From the NCBI GenBank assembly GCA_007644065.1, contig VJWN01000001.1, positions 1,068,340 to 1,132,339 on the forward strand: a stretch of 64,000 nt of DNA, given 5' to 3'. The notes below the pieces were generated by a model. That model was not told where the DNA came from. It was given only the letters and a program-made list of their open reading frames with translations, and did not search any database. Shown piece by piece: positions 1 through 11,593 of this stretch. The position numbers and the translations under genes were made by a program. Every line of letters begins with the position of its first letter. The first letter of the stretch is position 1. The stretch comes from Margaritispora aquatica (lineage: Eukaryota > Ascomycota > Leotiomycetes > Helotiales > Discinellaceae).

Positions 1-3000
1 GCTCGCACAAGTGATGTTTGGAGAGCTCATCTCGATTCTTTTAATCGTCTAACCACAACACGAGCAAGAAGCATCACTACAGAACTTCAGCTCATTGCTT
101 TAGTGAAACCGCCAAACTGCAAAGAAAGCCCATCTTCTTGGCGGCATTTCTGGGCTACAGCCACGATATCCACTTCCAATAATTGAGTTTCACCACCGAT
201 ATCAGCCGACTGTGGTTTGTCTACTTAAGTCCAAGTTCCTACTCTAAGGACGTCCCCAATATTGAGAATAAATAAGGGCATATGAAGGCTCCGAATTCAT
301 TCTTAGAGTCAGCATCAAGTACTTACTCGTCACCCTATCACTTGTTCCACGGCAAGCAAAGCTGAAGAGTTCAAATATCTATAAAACCATTGTGGTGTCT
401 CTGATTGGATACGCTATTTCTAGATATTTCCGTCACGAATAGTCGTCTTGTTCTGTGGATGCTCATTGAATGTACTGATTATGACGTGAAGAAATAACTC
501 GGCGCTTGTTTGGGTGCCGAGTATGAAGCTCATCAACATTAGGAGACATGATAAACACTCCTCTGACTTGACTCGGTCTCAATGAGTCTTGGGTGTGCTT
601 AAACAAAACCACACAAAAATACCATATTCATTCGAACAAAAGTAAATTCTATTCCTCGTCTAATTCTAGTAAGTCCCTGGTCTTCGTTGTCCAAGGGGCT
701 TAGGCGAGATGGAAACTATCAAAATACGAACTATATCAACACTTAACCACCACAAAGCTTCCCCCAGATAATCAGTTTAAAGACAAGTTTTTATTCATCT
801 AAACGAAGGAATTGCGCTTGTCTCTGATTCGAAATGTATAGCGTTGTGAACACGGCAAGAGACAACAGTATCAAATCATCAAGTATCACTTGATTTCCAA
901 ACAAGTCTTGGCTCGCCATCCGACGGAGTGTCAAGGCAACTCCCTCCTATCATACATTGTTTCCTCTCGAACACTTAAAGATAATTAGAGGTGAGATTGA
1001 TTGTGCGCGTGTTGAATAAAACGAGTAAATGAAAGTTATTGAGGGAGCCTAGGTCGTCTTCGAAGCTAATTTCTGGAGAACAGAGAACTGGAAATCGTGA
1101 AATCTTTGCACCTTGAATGTTGAACATAGCCAGTCTAAGCGCTCAGCTAAAAACACACATATCGACGATGTAAAGAGTAGTATATGGGTGCTTATCATAG
1201 AGCATAGATAGAAGCGGAGGTACTACATCACTCTCGATCCACCAAGGAATTTCAACAAAGAAATAATCCAAAAGAAATTGTCAGCAGCCACATCCGATTG
1301 TGGTAAGATCTCAAACAATCATTTGGTACGCATCTATTCAGCATTTGTGGAATAGCTGCGAGAAGCGTCAAGAACTGAGAGCTATACTTCAGATCTGGGT
1401 CACCAACACGAAGAAATTTAAGGATCATATGAAATCATAAAAGAGGCAAAGAATATCATTATCATTATCAGGCTTGGCTCAATGAAGACGCGAGAGGCCG
1501 CTGCATCACCCAATCCGCTTCCCCTGCCATCGCATTTCCAACTCGGATTTCCATTGCTGTCATGTTATTGTCGTAGTGTTGGGTTCACTGCAAGACGCCA
1601 GTTAGTAGATGACTTTGCTGTCGATTAAGGGAATGCACACAATGAAAGTAGTTTCAGTAGGGTCCTAGTACTATCAATTAGCAACCTATCAACATGACCA
1701 CAAAACTATTGGGAAAACTTACACACTGTCAGGTCCTAACCCTAGCCAGAGTAGCAGCAGTCTGTACAGCCACGATGTAGTTGGCGTTGGCTGGTGAGGC
1801 CATACCCCAAGCCTAATATAAGTCATTAATTAGCAAGCTTGAACGTGATGCTTCGACAGCAAAATTATCGAGAACAATGCCATAAGATAGGCAACAAGCA
1901 AATGACAATTGAAAACAGAGTATCTGCTGACAGCGAGAGTAACATACTGCATCTGGCAGGTAAAGATCATGAACCCCTACTCCGATTGGTGCTCCGGTTG
2001 GTGGCACATGCTGCACCCTATTACGACTTTCCCAACTGTACCTGTTATGATTGCCTCGCGCTATCATTTCGAGTAGAGTTTCTGGTGTACGGCCATAGAC
2101 TACAGGTAAACCAGCTATAGTACGGCAGAAGAAAGGCGGCCTAGCATGGGGTCGCTGGCTGTAGTGGAATTGTCTATCAATGTATTAGCTGATGTAACCG
2201 TCAACTGCTACTTTTGTGCCTGACAGGATCGGCAGAGCGGATGATAGAGGAGTTCTCGCAACCAATGCTTGCGATGCACTTGAGGAAGTTGAAATCAAGT
2301 TATGTGCTATAGGTAAATCTTTAAAGTGCTTCTCAAATACAGTGGTTTTAATCTCGTTATACAATAAAGGCATTGCTTTCGTAACACCCTCCAATTCGCT
2401 AGAGTAAAGGCAATTGGAAACGATAGGCTCAAAGTGGCTATGTAATCATCTATACTCTCAAAGACAGATGCAAAGCAAAATCCTTGCTTAGCCATGGCCA
2501 TGCAGAGACATATGATGAGCACATGCCCTTTCTTGATATCCATGGAGACGCCGAAATGATAAAAGACTCAACAAGTAAGTTAAAGACATGCTTGAACAGC
2601 CTTCGGAGTTTGTGTGAATTAGGGACGTGGTGAAGGCAAAAGCCGATACACAAAGACAATCTACAATCAAGCAAGCAATATGGTAACTTGTAGCTGAATG
2701 ACAATTGCCTTGTGCTTCGCTTGCCCTGTTGCTGTCCAGATGAATCGACCTGCAGGAAGCTAAGCCGTAGTCATGGTACTTCTGTATTTGCGGAAAAGAG
2801 CTTTAGGTGCAGAGGGCAAAATAAACGAGAGAAGATAAAATTACGTACTGGTTCATTTTATTGGTATGAATCTTGGTTTGATATTGTGATGGGGAAGGAT
2901 ATGTGTGTGAAAGTTAATCGTGGTGGGTATGCCATGGATATCAAAAACTTTGTGCGTGAGTAAAGTAGACATCTGTAGCAGATGGGCAATATCTTCCATT

Positions 3001-3013
3001 TTAGGCGCTAAGC
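1..3013. other. Gene-poor left end, nothing supported
   Basis: About 3 kb without a supported gene. Only short open frames occur, on both strands, and none resembles a known family or links to a neighbour through good splice sites. Forward frame 1 is open from the first base to a TGA at 184-186, so the 3' tail of a gene lying to the left is possible but unsupported. Confidence 0.5.
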
Positions 3014-4306
3014 TCAAAATGTTGTCTTCTTTCCCTCGCTACCCACTATGCCACCAGTCAATCGAGCAGCCCATGGCTTTCGGTACTCAACAACCTTGGC
3101 AGCAACTGCTGAAGGTCCCTTAACGTCATCAGAGCCCTCATGAGTCTTCGCACCGGCTGCTTTAGTCCCATCCTTGCCATAGCGCTTCTTATAGCGAACT
3201 TGCGCATCTTCTGCATATTCAGATCGAACAGGACGCCCATTTATTTTGTTAACCCACCACTTTCTCTTCGGCTTGCTAACAATCTTTGCAGGTTCTTCGT
3301 CACTGCCGATATCTGAGTCGGAATCTGATACGTCTGAAGCTTCATCCTCTATCATGGCAAAACCCCGAACAGCATTTGCTGCACCTTCAAGGTCCTCGAA
3401 AACGATCCAAGCATAGCCTTTACACTTGCCAGTATCTTGGAAAGTTGCAACCATGACGCTCTCCACAGGTCCACACTTCTCATAATGATCCTTGAGACTA
3501 TCCTCAGTAACGTCGAAGCTAAGGTTTCCCAAGAAAACTCTCTTGTTAGGTGGCTTTCCGTCCTTGCGGCTCTGCTCCTTAGTCTTCTCTGGTCGACCAG
3601 CGAAAGACTGATTGTCCTTGATCAGAACACGACGACCGGCAAGTAGCTCTTCAGACATTTCGACAGCCTTTTCGACAGCCTCCTTGGTGGAAAAGTCAAC
3701 ATAGGCGTATCCTTTGTTATTCTCAGCCCTTCCGAACTTTTTCTTTTCTTCAACTTGATTTGCAGGCTTCTTATCATTGGGTCCAGGCATGTGAACTCTG
3801 GTAATCATCTCCTCAGTAATGTCTGACTTTTCCACAAAAAAGGTACGCAAATCTGTCTTAGAGACATGAAAAGGAAGGTTTCCAATCCAAATACCATGCT
3901 CCGATCGCTTCTCGACCTCGGGCTTCTTGGCCTTTGCCTCGGGCTCTGGAGTGTTTTCAGCACCAGATTTGGATGGAGGGAGAGGCTTGCCCTTCTTCAA
4001 TCTACGAAGAGCTTTCTTGGATGGTGGCTCTGGAGCCGTAATATCGACCTCAATCTCTTCAACATCAAGCTTGCGCTTCTTAGCCGATGGAACTTCTGAA
4101 GCTTCCTCATTGACAGCTACGGGGCTTTCAGGAGCATTAGGTCCACCTTCACCAGCTACCAAAACACTAGTCGACATTACAGATTCTGTCGCTTCTTCCA
4201 CCTCAACGGTCTCTGCCTTTCTTTTCTTGCTCGACTTTTCCTTCCTTTCCTTCTTCTCCTTCTTGACTTTCACCGCCTTTGGAGGCGAGACTTCAATAGG
4301 AGCCAT
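3014..4306 (-). CDS. nop13: Nop13-like nucleolar RNA-binding protein with two RRMs
   Basis: Single-exon gene of 430 residues starting at an ATG. The N-terminal 135 residues are strongly charged and Lys/Glu-rich (for example KKEKKERKEKSSKKRK near residue 15), typical of nucleolar proteins. RRM1 lies at about residues 137-235 (RNP2-like IWIGNLPF, RNP1-like KGYAYVDF). RRM2 lies at about 256-365 (RNP2 VFLGNLSF, RNP1 KGYAWIVF) and is interrupted by an acidic Ser/Asp insert near 320-340. This order and the basic C-terminus match the yeast Nop13 family, whose members are nucleolar and associate with pre-ribosomes. It faces the Iec3 gene across a 0.95 kb divergent intergenic region. Family assignment is by recognition; the precise role is inferred. 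Confidence 0.85.
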   Translation of the reverse strand: MAPIEVSPPKAVKVKKEKKERKEKSSKKRKAETVEVEEATESVMSTSVLVAGEGGPNAPESPVAVNEEASEVPSAKKRKLDVEEIEVDITAPEPPSKKALRRLKKGKPLPPSKSGAENTPEPEAKAKKPEVEKRSEHGIWIGNLPFHVSKTDLRTFFVEKSDITEEMITRVHMPGPNDKKPANQVEEKKKFGRAENNKGYAYVDFSTKEAVEKAVEMSEELLAGRRVLIKDNQSFAGRPEKTKEQSRKDGKPPNKRVFLGNLSFDVTEDSLKDHYEKCGPVESVMVATFQDTGKCKGYAWIVFEDLEGAANAVRGFAMIEDEASDVSDSDSDIGSDEEPAKIVSKPKRKWWVNKINGRPVRSEYAEDAQVRYKKRYGKDGTKAAGAKTHEGSDDVKGPSAVAAKVVEYRKPWAARLTGGIVGSEGKKTTF

Positions 4307-5254
4307 GCCGAGACCGGTTTTGGTACCAGCACAGTATTTGTGGAACGAACTGATTGGATCGAGACGTGGAGAGAAGCTTTCGATATGTGATGTTCTGGTA
4401 CAACAGGCTGGACGTATTATCGTTTTGACAAACTCGGAGAGTAATATGTGTCACGACTTATCGAAGTTTCGAGCGACCTTTGTAGTCGATGGTCAGTGTC
4501 AGAGACAAATAATTGCCGGTAGTTTGACGGTTCGTGGGTATCGAGGATAATGGGCGTTGCGCCGAGATATTCCAACACTCTAGAGACCGTGATCGATTTT
4601 CAAGGGCAGTAAACAGGTCTAATACAGTGTGGTAAGTGACACACAGGATTGAGGAACAGTTGAGATTATCTGCGAGCTGCAGCTGAAGAGATCTCCAATG
4701 GCGGCCCCGCTATAAAAGATTTGCGAGTATGGAGCACTGTGCGTGAATGAACGAATTGCCTAGCTGCCCGAGTCCTAGAAGAGAGTCTCCGTCGACGCAA
4801 TTGCTAGAAAGAGGAGCTGGGGCAGATTCAGAAAGAATGCTTGGATATTGTGAGTTTTCGAATTATTATGTCGCAGCAAATCTAATGATAATATTTTAAT
4901 TCTGCCCATCTGAAGGCGGTCAGGGTGGTCAATGGAGAGAAACCTGGGTGCACGGCCCTTTTATCAAGTCTAGACTGTAAGAGGAGTAGCGTGAGAGATC
5001 ACGGGTATGCCACAAGTGTGGCTGCTTCCCATGGTCTGTGCATGTGGCGTACCTAGACTCCAAAATCCCTAAGGCACTGGAGGAATGAGGCTTGTGGTGG
5101 TGGATGGATGTGGTGATGCGACAATCAAGAACTTGCCAGTTGGGGTAGTGTCACAAGGGCTCATACTGAACCATACTCATTCGATTCACCTACTCTATTT
5201 TGCGCTCCATTCAACCCTTATGTTACTTAACCAACAAGAGGAAACATCAACACC
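4307..5254. promoter_or_regulatory. Divergent intergenic region between nop13 and iec3
   Basis: About 950 bases between two divergently transcribed ATGs, so it should hold both promoters. A TATA-like tataaaag occurs near 4711, but its use is untested. I see no convincing gene here. Confidence 0.35.
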
Positions 5255-6568
5255 ATGGCCACATCAATGGAAAGCAGCAACACCATCGACACGATCATGA
5301 ACCATGGAGATCAGGAGGAGGTGTTACCAAGTCAGGCAGAGGAGGGCAAAGCAACATACAAATCGTTTAAGTACGTCTTATACACCAGAATCTCGCCTTC
5401 GACGTGATTTGGGTCGCGTCAAGTCTAGAATGAAGATTGTTCAACACAATGAGGACGAGCACAACTAACAATGAAATCTAGGAAGAAGTTTCGTAAGATG
5501 AAGATCAAGTTTGATGAGGCAATGCGCCAAAGTAACGAGAACTATCTGCTGGAGCAAAAAGGCATCAAGAAGGCCCGCCAACTGGCGATCGAAAATGAGT
5601 AAGATCCTCTTTTCTACGTTGGAAGCAGAAATCTAACATCCAATAGTCAAATCCTCGAAATGCTTCTCGATCAAAACAATTCTGCCCAAATGCCACTTCA
5701 CAAACGTATAGACATAACTACGACACTTGCCTCTCTCCGCCCTGTCCCCTCCCTCATCGATGACGATGAGCTCGAGAGCTTCGCGGATGCAGAAACTCCC
5801 CAAGCCAAAGCTCTCTACGCACAACTCCGTACTATGAGTGAAGACAGAGCTCGTTCCAAAGCCATGACCGCTGCGATCCAACCAAAGAGGTCACTTGCAT
5901 CTCTTTTGGCGGACGTACCACACATGACACTCGACGACCCTCAATGTCCGCGAGATTACGCTTCTAAACTAGAGCCCCTAGATGCAAACAATGGGCCGCC
6001 CGGATACCTAACACCCGACCAAATAGATGATTACATAGAGTCTCTCGATATCAAGCTCGGTCTTGAACAGCCCGCCTCCCACATCGAGCAGCAAGAGGCA
6101 CAAGCATCCCAACCAGACGCCTCGTTTGGCAATAGCCACAGCCCCTACAACTGGCTTCGTCGAAACGTTCCACACATCTTCCTCCAAGACGGCGAAGGCA
6201 GCGAGAAGTCTCAAGGCAAGCCCGGCGCGCTCCGAGGGGCAGGAAAGCGTGCCTCCATCCCCGCACCAAGCAAGCCCGACGCGCTCGAGATTGTCGAGGA
6301 AGACGGACTTGGCTACGACTTTGCGCTTGGCGGTCCCGTTGCCGCAAAGGGAAAACGCAAGCGCGACGACGACGACCCCTCCGGTGGCTATCATCCTAAA
6401 ACAGGCAGGGTGGAGGAGCAACTCAAGATCAAGAAGCCGCGGGCGTCGAAGAAGAGTAAGGTATCCGACGATACCACTCCTTCCGCGACCCCAACCGCTA
6501 CTAAGAGGAGAAAGCCCAGAGCTCCAAAGAATCAAACTCCTGATGTCACGGGCAGCCCTCGTCGTTAA
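5255..6568 (+). CDS. iec3: INO80 chromatin-remodelling complex subunit Iec3-like
   Basis: Three coding exons, 5255-5370, 5482-5598 and 5647-6568, give 384 residues. Both introns have good donors (gtacgt, gtaaga) and tag acceptors, and the first contains a ctaac branch point; frames join exactly. The start ATG has a strong context (caccATGg). Residues about 35-90 form a basic, helical segment (YKSFKKKFRKMKIKFDEAM followed by a Glu/Gln/Leu-rich helix) typical of the Iec3 N-terminal domain. A conserved central part includes DYASKLEPLD and GYLTPDQIDDYI, and the C-terminus is a basic, nuclear-localisation-like tail. Iec3 is a fungal accessory subunit of the nuclear INO80 remodeller. The assignment is by domain recognition; the tail is low-complexity and carries no family signal. 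Confidence 0.8.
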
Positions 6569-7459
6569 GGTAACCTGCATGTATGAGTATCTTATATATA
6601 GAGAGAAAAAAAAATCACGTTTAGCGATCCTTTCCGGCGTTTGAGAGGGCAAGGAGCGAACTCCATGGGTTTGTACAATTACGACTGGGAACGGGCATTG
6701 TGGTTTGGCGCATAGAAAATAGTAAGCTGGACAGGACGGGACCGCTCTCTGGGTCGAAGACTGTTGTCGGGAGAGAAACAATGTGTTTGAGTATGGACTG
6801 CATTGATGGGTGCTTGGCTTACTATAGCATATTTTGGGCGAAGGACATAGAATAATACTATAGCTTGTGCCAATCTATTTTTCTTCCTAATCCAAGTACT
6901 GTCTATGTATTTATTGCACTTCCACCTGCCACATCGGCTATAAACCTGCAACATCAAATCATTAAAGTGCCTCACACGGTCTGTGACTAGTTCAACGACA
7001 GTGTAGACAATTGCTCCTCGCTGTGTTCACATCATACAAAGGTTTGCAGACCAATTTTATATGGCATAGCATAGAGCAATCAATTGAGGGTAAAATTGAG
7101 GGTAGGTAGGTTTCAGACTAAATATATGCTTTCAAAAAAAACTCTTCATAGTCTTCAGGCTAACGTCGATCTAGGTATATGTGTACCATGCATGCAATAT
7201 GCCATCTGCTTGTATCCATCCTTCTTTGTCTAGACGCCACCTCAGGACAAACCCAGTCATGTGCACGCACACTTATGCTCGCTCGCTCGTCCCTGTGAAT
7301 CCAAGCCTGAACCAATGGCCAAGTTAACCATAACTACGACGATCTATGATCTCTTCTTCCCAACTTTCGTTCGCGGATGTCTCTTTTCCTTGATTCCTGT
7401 AACTCTGATTTTCATACTTGTTCGTTCGTTCGTTCGCTTGTTCATTTGTTTCCAACAAC
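6569..7459. other. Convergent intergenic region
   Basis: Between the 3' ends of iec3 and idp1, so it presumably holds both 3' UTRs and polyadenylation signals. A short GTTC-rich stretch lies near 7420-7450. No coding potential is seen. Confidence 0.5.
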
Positions 7460-8948
7460 CTACAACTTCATCTTCAACAGGCTCTTCATCCTTCGCTCAA
7501 CTGCATTCAGGTACTCAGTGGTGGTAACGTAGTCCTCGCGTCCAGTCTTTCCGCAAGCGAGCGCCAAATCCTTGGTCATGATTCCATCGATATCAACAGT
7601 GTCCACACATGCCTTCTCCAAGCTCTCGGCAAAAGCCACGACTTCTGGGGTTTCATCCAAGATTCCACGCTGGATGAGACCACGGGTCCATGCGAAGATG
7701 GAGGCGATGGGGTTGGTAGATGTCTCGTTGCCCTTCTGGTGCTCGCGGTAATGACGGGTCACTGTTCCGTGAGCTGCTTCGGACTCGAAGGTCTTTCCAT
7801 CAGGGGTGATCAGAACAGAGGTCATGAGGCCCAGGGAACCGAAGCCTTGAGCGACAATGTCGGATTGCACATCTCCATCATAGTCTGTTACTGTTAGCGA
7901 AGTACTGCGCCGAGAAAGGGGTCAAGCAAGACTTACTCTTCAATGCCATGATGTATCCACCAGAGCTCTTCATCATCTGAGCAACCATATCATCAATCAG
8001 TCTGTGCTCGTACCAGATCTTCTTGGCATCAAAGTCCTTCTTGTACTCCTTCTCGAAGATCTCCTGGAAGATGTCCTTGAATCTACCATCGTACTTCTTG
8101 AGGATGGTGTTCTTGGTGCTCATGTACAAAGGTAAGCTCTTAGCCAAGGCCAGCTTGAAAGAGGCATGTGCAAACCCGGTGATACTCTCATCGGTATTGT
8201 ACTGTGTTTGTGCAACACCACCTCCATTCTTGAACTGGTAGACCTCGATCTCTTCTGGCTTGCCACCCTCGGGTGTGAAGACCATCTTCAATGTGCCGTT
8301 ACCCTTGACCACCAAGTCCTTTGCACGGTATTGATCTCCAAAGGCATGGCGACCGATGATGATGGGCTTCTTCCAGCCTGGTACCAGTCGAGGAATTCGA
8401 GGAATTACGATGGGCTCTCGGAAGACGGTTCCACCAAGCGCATTGCGGATAGTACCGTTGGGAGACAACCACACTATGACATCCAGTTAGGCGCAAACTC
8501 TCTGCATATCTCTAAGACACGAGTACGTACTTTGCTTGAGGTTAAACTCCTTGACTCTGGCCTCATCTGGAGTAATGGTTGCACACTTGACACCAACACT
8601 GTACTTCTTGATAGCCTCTGCAGCATCAATGGTAACCTGGTCGTTGGTCTCGTCTCTGTACTCCAAGCCCAAATCATAGTACTTCAGATCAATCTCCAAG
8701 TACGGGTGAATGAACTTGTCCTTGATATCCTTCCAAATGATCCTCGTCATCTCGTCTCCATCCAACTCCACCACTGGGTTCTTGACCACAATCTTCTTGA
8801 AAGCAGGAGTAGCCATGTTGCGCGACTGTACGAAGGATGTTCCAAACCTGGGCGCAGATGCGAAATGTGAGCGGATTATAGAGGAGGAGGAGGAGCGGGA
8901 GGAGAGGTTGCAGAGACTGCGGGAGAAGGCGGTTCGAGATGCGTTCAT
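7460..8948 (-). CDS. idp1: NADP-dependent isocitrate dehydrogenase with mitochondrial leader
   Basis: Exons 8948-8531, 8473-7937 and 7884-7460 give 459 residues. Both introns have canonical ends and restore conserved sequence across the joints (FNLKQ to MWLSPNG, MALK to NYDGDVQSD). The enzyme oxidatively decarboxylates isocitrate to 2-oxoglutarate, making NADPH. Hallmarks of the dimeric eukaryotic family are present: the substrate loop near [19 protein letters not shown], the [10 protein letters not shown] region, the [13 protein letters not shown] segment and the [19 protein letters not shown] segment. The first 44 residues are rich in Ser/Arg/Ala and lack acidic residues, as in a mitochondrial presequence; residue 45 is another Met ([11 protein letters not shown]), where the mature core starts. 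The C-terminus ends MKL, a weak match to a peroxisomal targeting tripeptide. Confidence 0.96.
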
Positions 8949-10371
8949 CGTGGAGACTCGGAGGGGGTAGATTCGGAGTGTTGGCGTGTTGTATTTAGGT
9001 GAGGATACCGTCTAGGTACCGTTTGCTGGCTATGCAACGGGCGGTACTCGAGTAGTGTGTTAGACTAAAGACCTGTCGGCTTCTGGGCAAGGCATTCACT
9101 GCAAGATTGGCTTCTGATTTTCAACGAGAGCCGTTGATGTGGGGTGAGTCCGGGGATAAGAAGAGGAGGAGGACCAGAGGACGACCTTTTGAACGAATGA
9201 TGTTGTGCAATTACCCGGAGGTGTGGCAAGGACAAAAGACAACCTCGGGGATCAATTGGCGGTTATGAGAAACTCCGGGAGGATGGAGAATTGAGATATA
9301 AATCTGGGAATTGCTTCACTTTTGTAGGGTTTGAGTCTTGGTATGGGATTTGAAAATGATTTAAAGCTTTAACAAGGTATTAGGAAAAAATATTTTTTTC
9401 CCCTTCTCTGCACAAGCTCTCAAGCTCCCCTTGTCCCATCCGACTATCGGCTTTGCTTTCTCCACATTCTCTCGCCCGTTGGTATCCGCTTTGTGTGACC
9501 CCTGCTGGCGTCGAGGTTCGAAGGTGCAGGTGAGGTGGTTTTGCTCACCGTGCTCACGTGCGCAATACTATACCACCCACCTTACCTAGGGCGGGCAAGT
9601 CCATCCTTTTGCATGACTCGCATTTAACGACTCAAACACCAAACCAGTAAGCGAGGTAATGACTGTGTACATTGCATCTCTAACTCGCAAACTAAAAGTT
9701 ACAGGAAATATAAAAGGAGATCCGTCCAGATAATCCCAAACTATCTCTACCTTCATATGCCCCGTCTGATCGACAATGTGCCATGTTTCCATTGTATCCT
9801 GCTTCGAAATGCCCAACTATGCTTTGCCGTCCCTCCCATGCCTGTGCCCAATTCCTAATCCCCAATTCCTAATCCAACAAATACCCAAACAATCTCTGTC
9901 GATTTATAGCCTGTAACGCCTGCTGTAACGCCAATCCGAAACCCAAAATCAAAGAACAAGTATGGTGGTGGTAGCGACAAGTAAGGAGAAGGAAAAACCC
10001 AAGCGAGAATGCCCAAGAGGCTAAAGAAACCCAAGTCCTGATCGCACTCTTCATGTGCGCCAATCTAGCCAGCCCGTGGCACCCATTTCAGTTCCGTATC
10101 CCATAATGCGCCAATTCGAAAGACGTTGAGAGCTTTCGAATCCCAAAAATCAAACCCCAAACCCGTAAACAGCAAACCCATATCCATATCCATATCCATA
10201 CACAGGCTGCCGCCCACCGTTCCGAAAATACCTATTGTTGAGTTACCTCCCAACTCCTACGCCAGATCAAAATCTCAAAGAGCCACCCACACCGTCCTGT
10301 AATCCATTGACCTCAAGAGGAGTCCGTTCGTCTCTCATCGGTACCAGATATATATCGAGTGTTCTCACTGC
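8949..10371. other. Intergenic region with idp1 promoter
   Basis: About 1.4 kb upstream of idp1 and downstream of the zinc-finger gene. Short reverse-strand frames here (for example 9586-10253) show biased composition, including a ccatat repeat near 10180-10200, and no family resemblance. I treat the stretch as non-coding. Confidence 0.5.
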
Positions 10372-11593
10372 TTAACCCCACCTATTGTCGCTAAACGAGT
10401 TTTCGTCGTAGTATGTTGACTGAGTTTGTGTACAGTTTAGGCATTGTACCCAGCTGCCATTATTGTCGTCGATCCAACCGTTGCCAGTGCAGGCCATACA
10501 TGCGGGGAAATTGATCATCGAAGTCATGTATAGAGTTTCCTCGGCGATTACATCGTCTACGCTCTCCGCTCTGGGAGTGATAGTCCTTCGAGCGTCCACT
10601 CGACTGGACTCGCAAGCGGTATTGCATCTTGGACACTCCCAGCCATGCTTCGCAACCATAATGCAATCCAAGCATTTGGAGCATCTCCAGTAGTGCGGCT
10701 GGATTTTGCGCTCCTGCAGCCATTGAGCCTGGTCCATATCTCGGATATGCTGTGGCTTCTTGACCTTGGAGTTTGCTCCTTTAGCACAGCCGATATCCTC
10801 TTTGTGGTAGTCTCGAAGATGGTCACGAAAGTGGTCCTTCCGATTGAACGCATCAATGGCACGGGCGCACTTTGGGAAATCGCAGCGAAACTGCTTCTTC
10901 ATTTCAGGGTCGGCATGGACGTTCATGTAGTGGCGGTCCAGATCGGCCGGCCTGCCAAAAGTGTCCTGCTTTCCTTTGCACCCACCAGGGTACATGCATC
11001 GGTGGACTCCCTTGACATGATTACTGCACAGATAATTAATGTTTTGTTCCACACAAGAGAGCTTATGAGATCAATTACCTTTCTTCATCTAGATCAACTC
11101 GAGAGGGGGTGTGGGTATAGACTGGAAGTCCGGGCAGTAATTCCAAGTAGCGCTCTTTGCCATTGTGTTTGACCACGAACTTGTAAAGTGGTAACCAGTG
11201 GGAAGGATGGGTCCACCCGAGGCTCCGAGGTGTTGATTTTCCGTAACTTTGCTGATGCTTGGCTGAAAATTGTAAATAGTCCCGATTCTCAATCTCGTCG
11301 GCCAGTGGAGTTTGGTAGGGACTGTAAGCCTCGTGCTCAGTCGGGGAACCAGAATAGTGAGAGCAAGAAGTGGAGGGGCAGTCGCAAGAGCTATAGGTAC
11401 TATTGGACGACATTGAGATGCTGCTGGTATTTGAAATTGTTCTTCCGTTTGCTGCCATAGAGTGTCCGCCTAACAAGAGCTGATTTTCAAGCGGGTACAA
11501 AGCTGTCGACTCGGATCCGCTCCATTGAGAGTACTGTGAGGCCATCTCCAGAGTAGAGCTGAAAGCCGCAACTTGCAGGCAATGGTCTCGCAT
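10372..11593 (-). CDS. C2H2 and Cys-pair zinc-finger protein
   Basis: Two exons, 11593-11079 and 11023-10372, give 388 residues. The donor gtaatt and acceptor gtgcag leave an in-frame joint (DEE-S-NHVKG). The first 170 residues are Ser/Thr/Gly-rich and probably disordered. The C-terminal half carries two C2H2-type fingers (C-x5-C ... H-x4-H in CMYPGGC...HYMNVH, then CDFPKC...HLRDYH). Two Cys-pair modules follow (WRCSKCLDC ... CPRC and CMACTGNGW ... CLNC). The first finger is preceded by VHRCMYPGG and resembles fungal proteins with degenerate C2H2 tandems. A nuclear DNA- or RNA-binding role is inferred; no orthologue name is recognised. A second in-frame Met at residue 17 (MASQYSQ) could be the true start. 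Confidence 0.75.

Noticed and set aside
1..186. Open forward frame from the left edge (61 codons)
   Set aside because: Too short and without family resemblance; there is no way to see its upstream part.
9586..10253. Run of reverse-strand small frames upstream of the zinc-finger gene's 3' end
   Set aside because: Composition is driven by simple repeats (ccatat); no family resemblance or splice joining.
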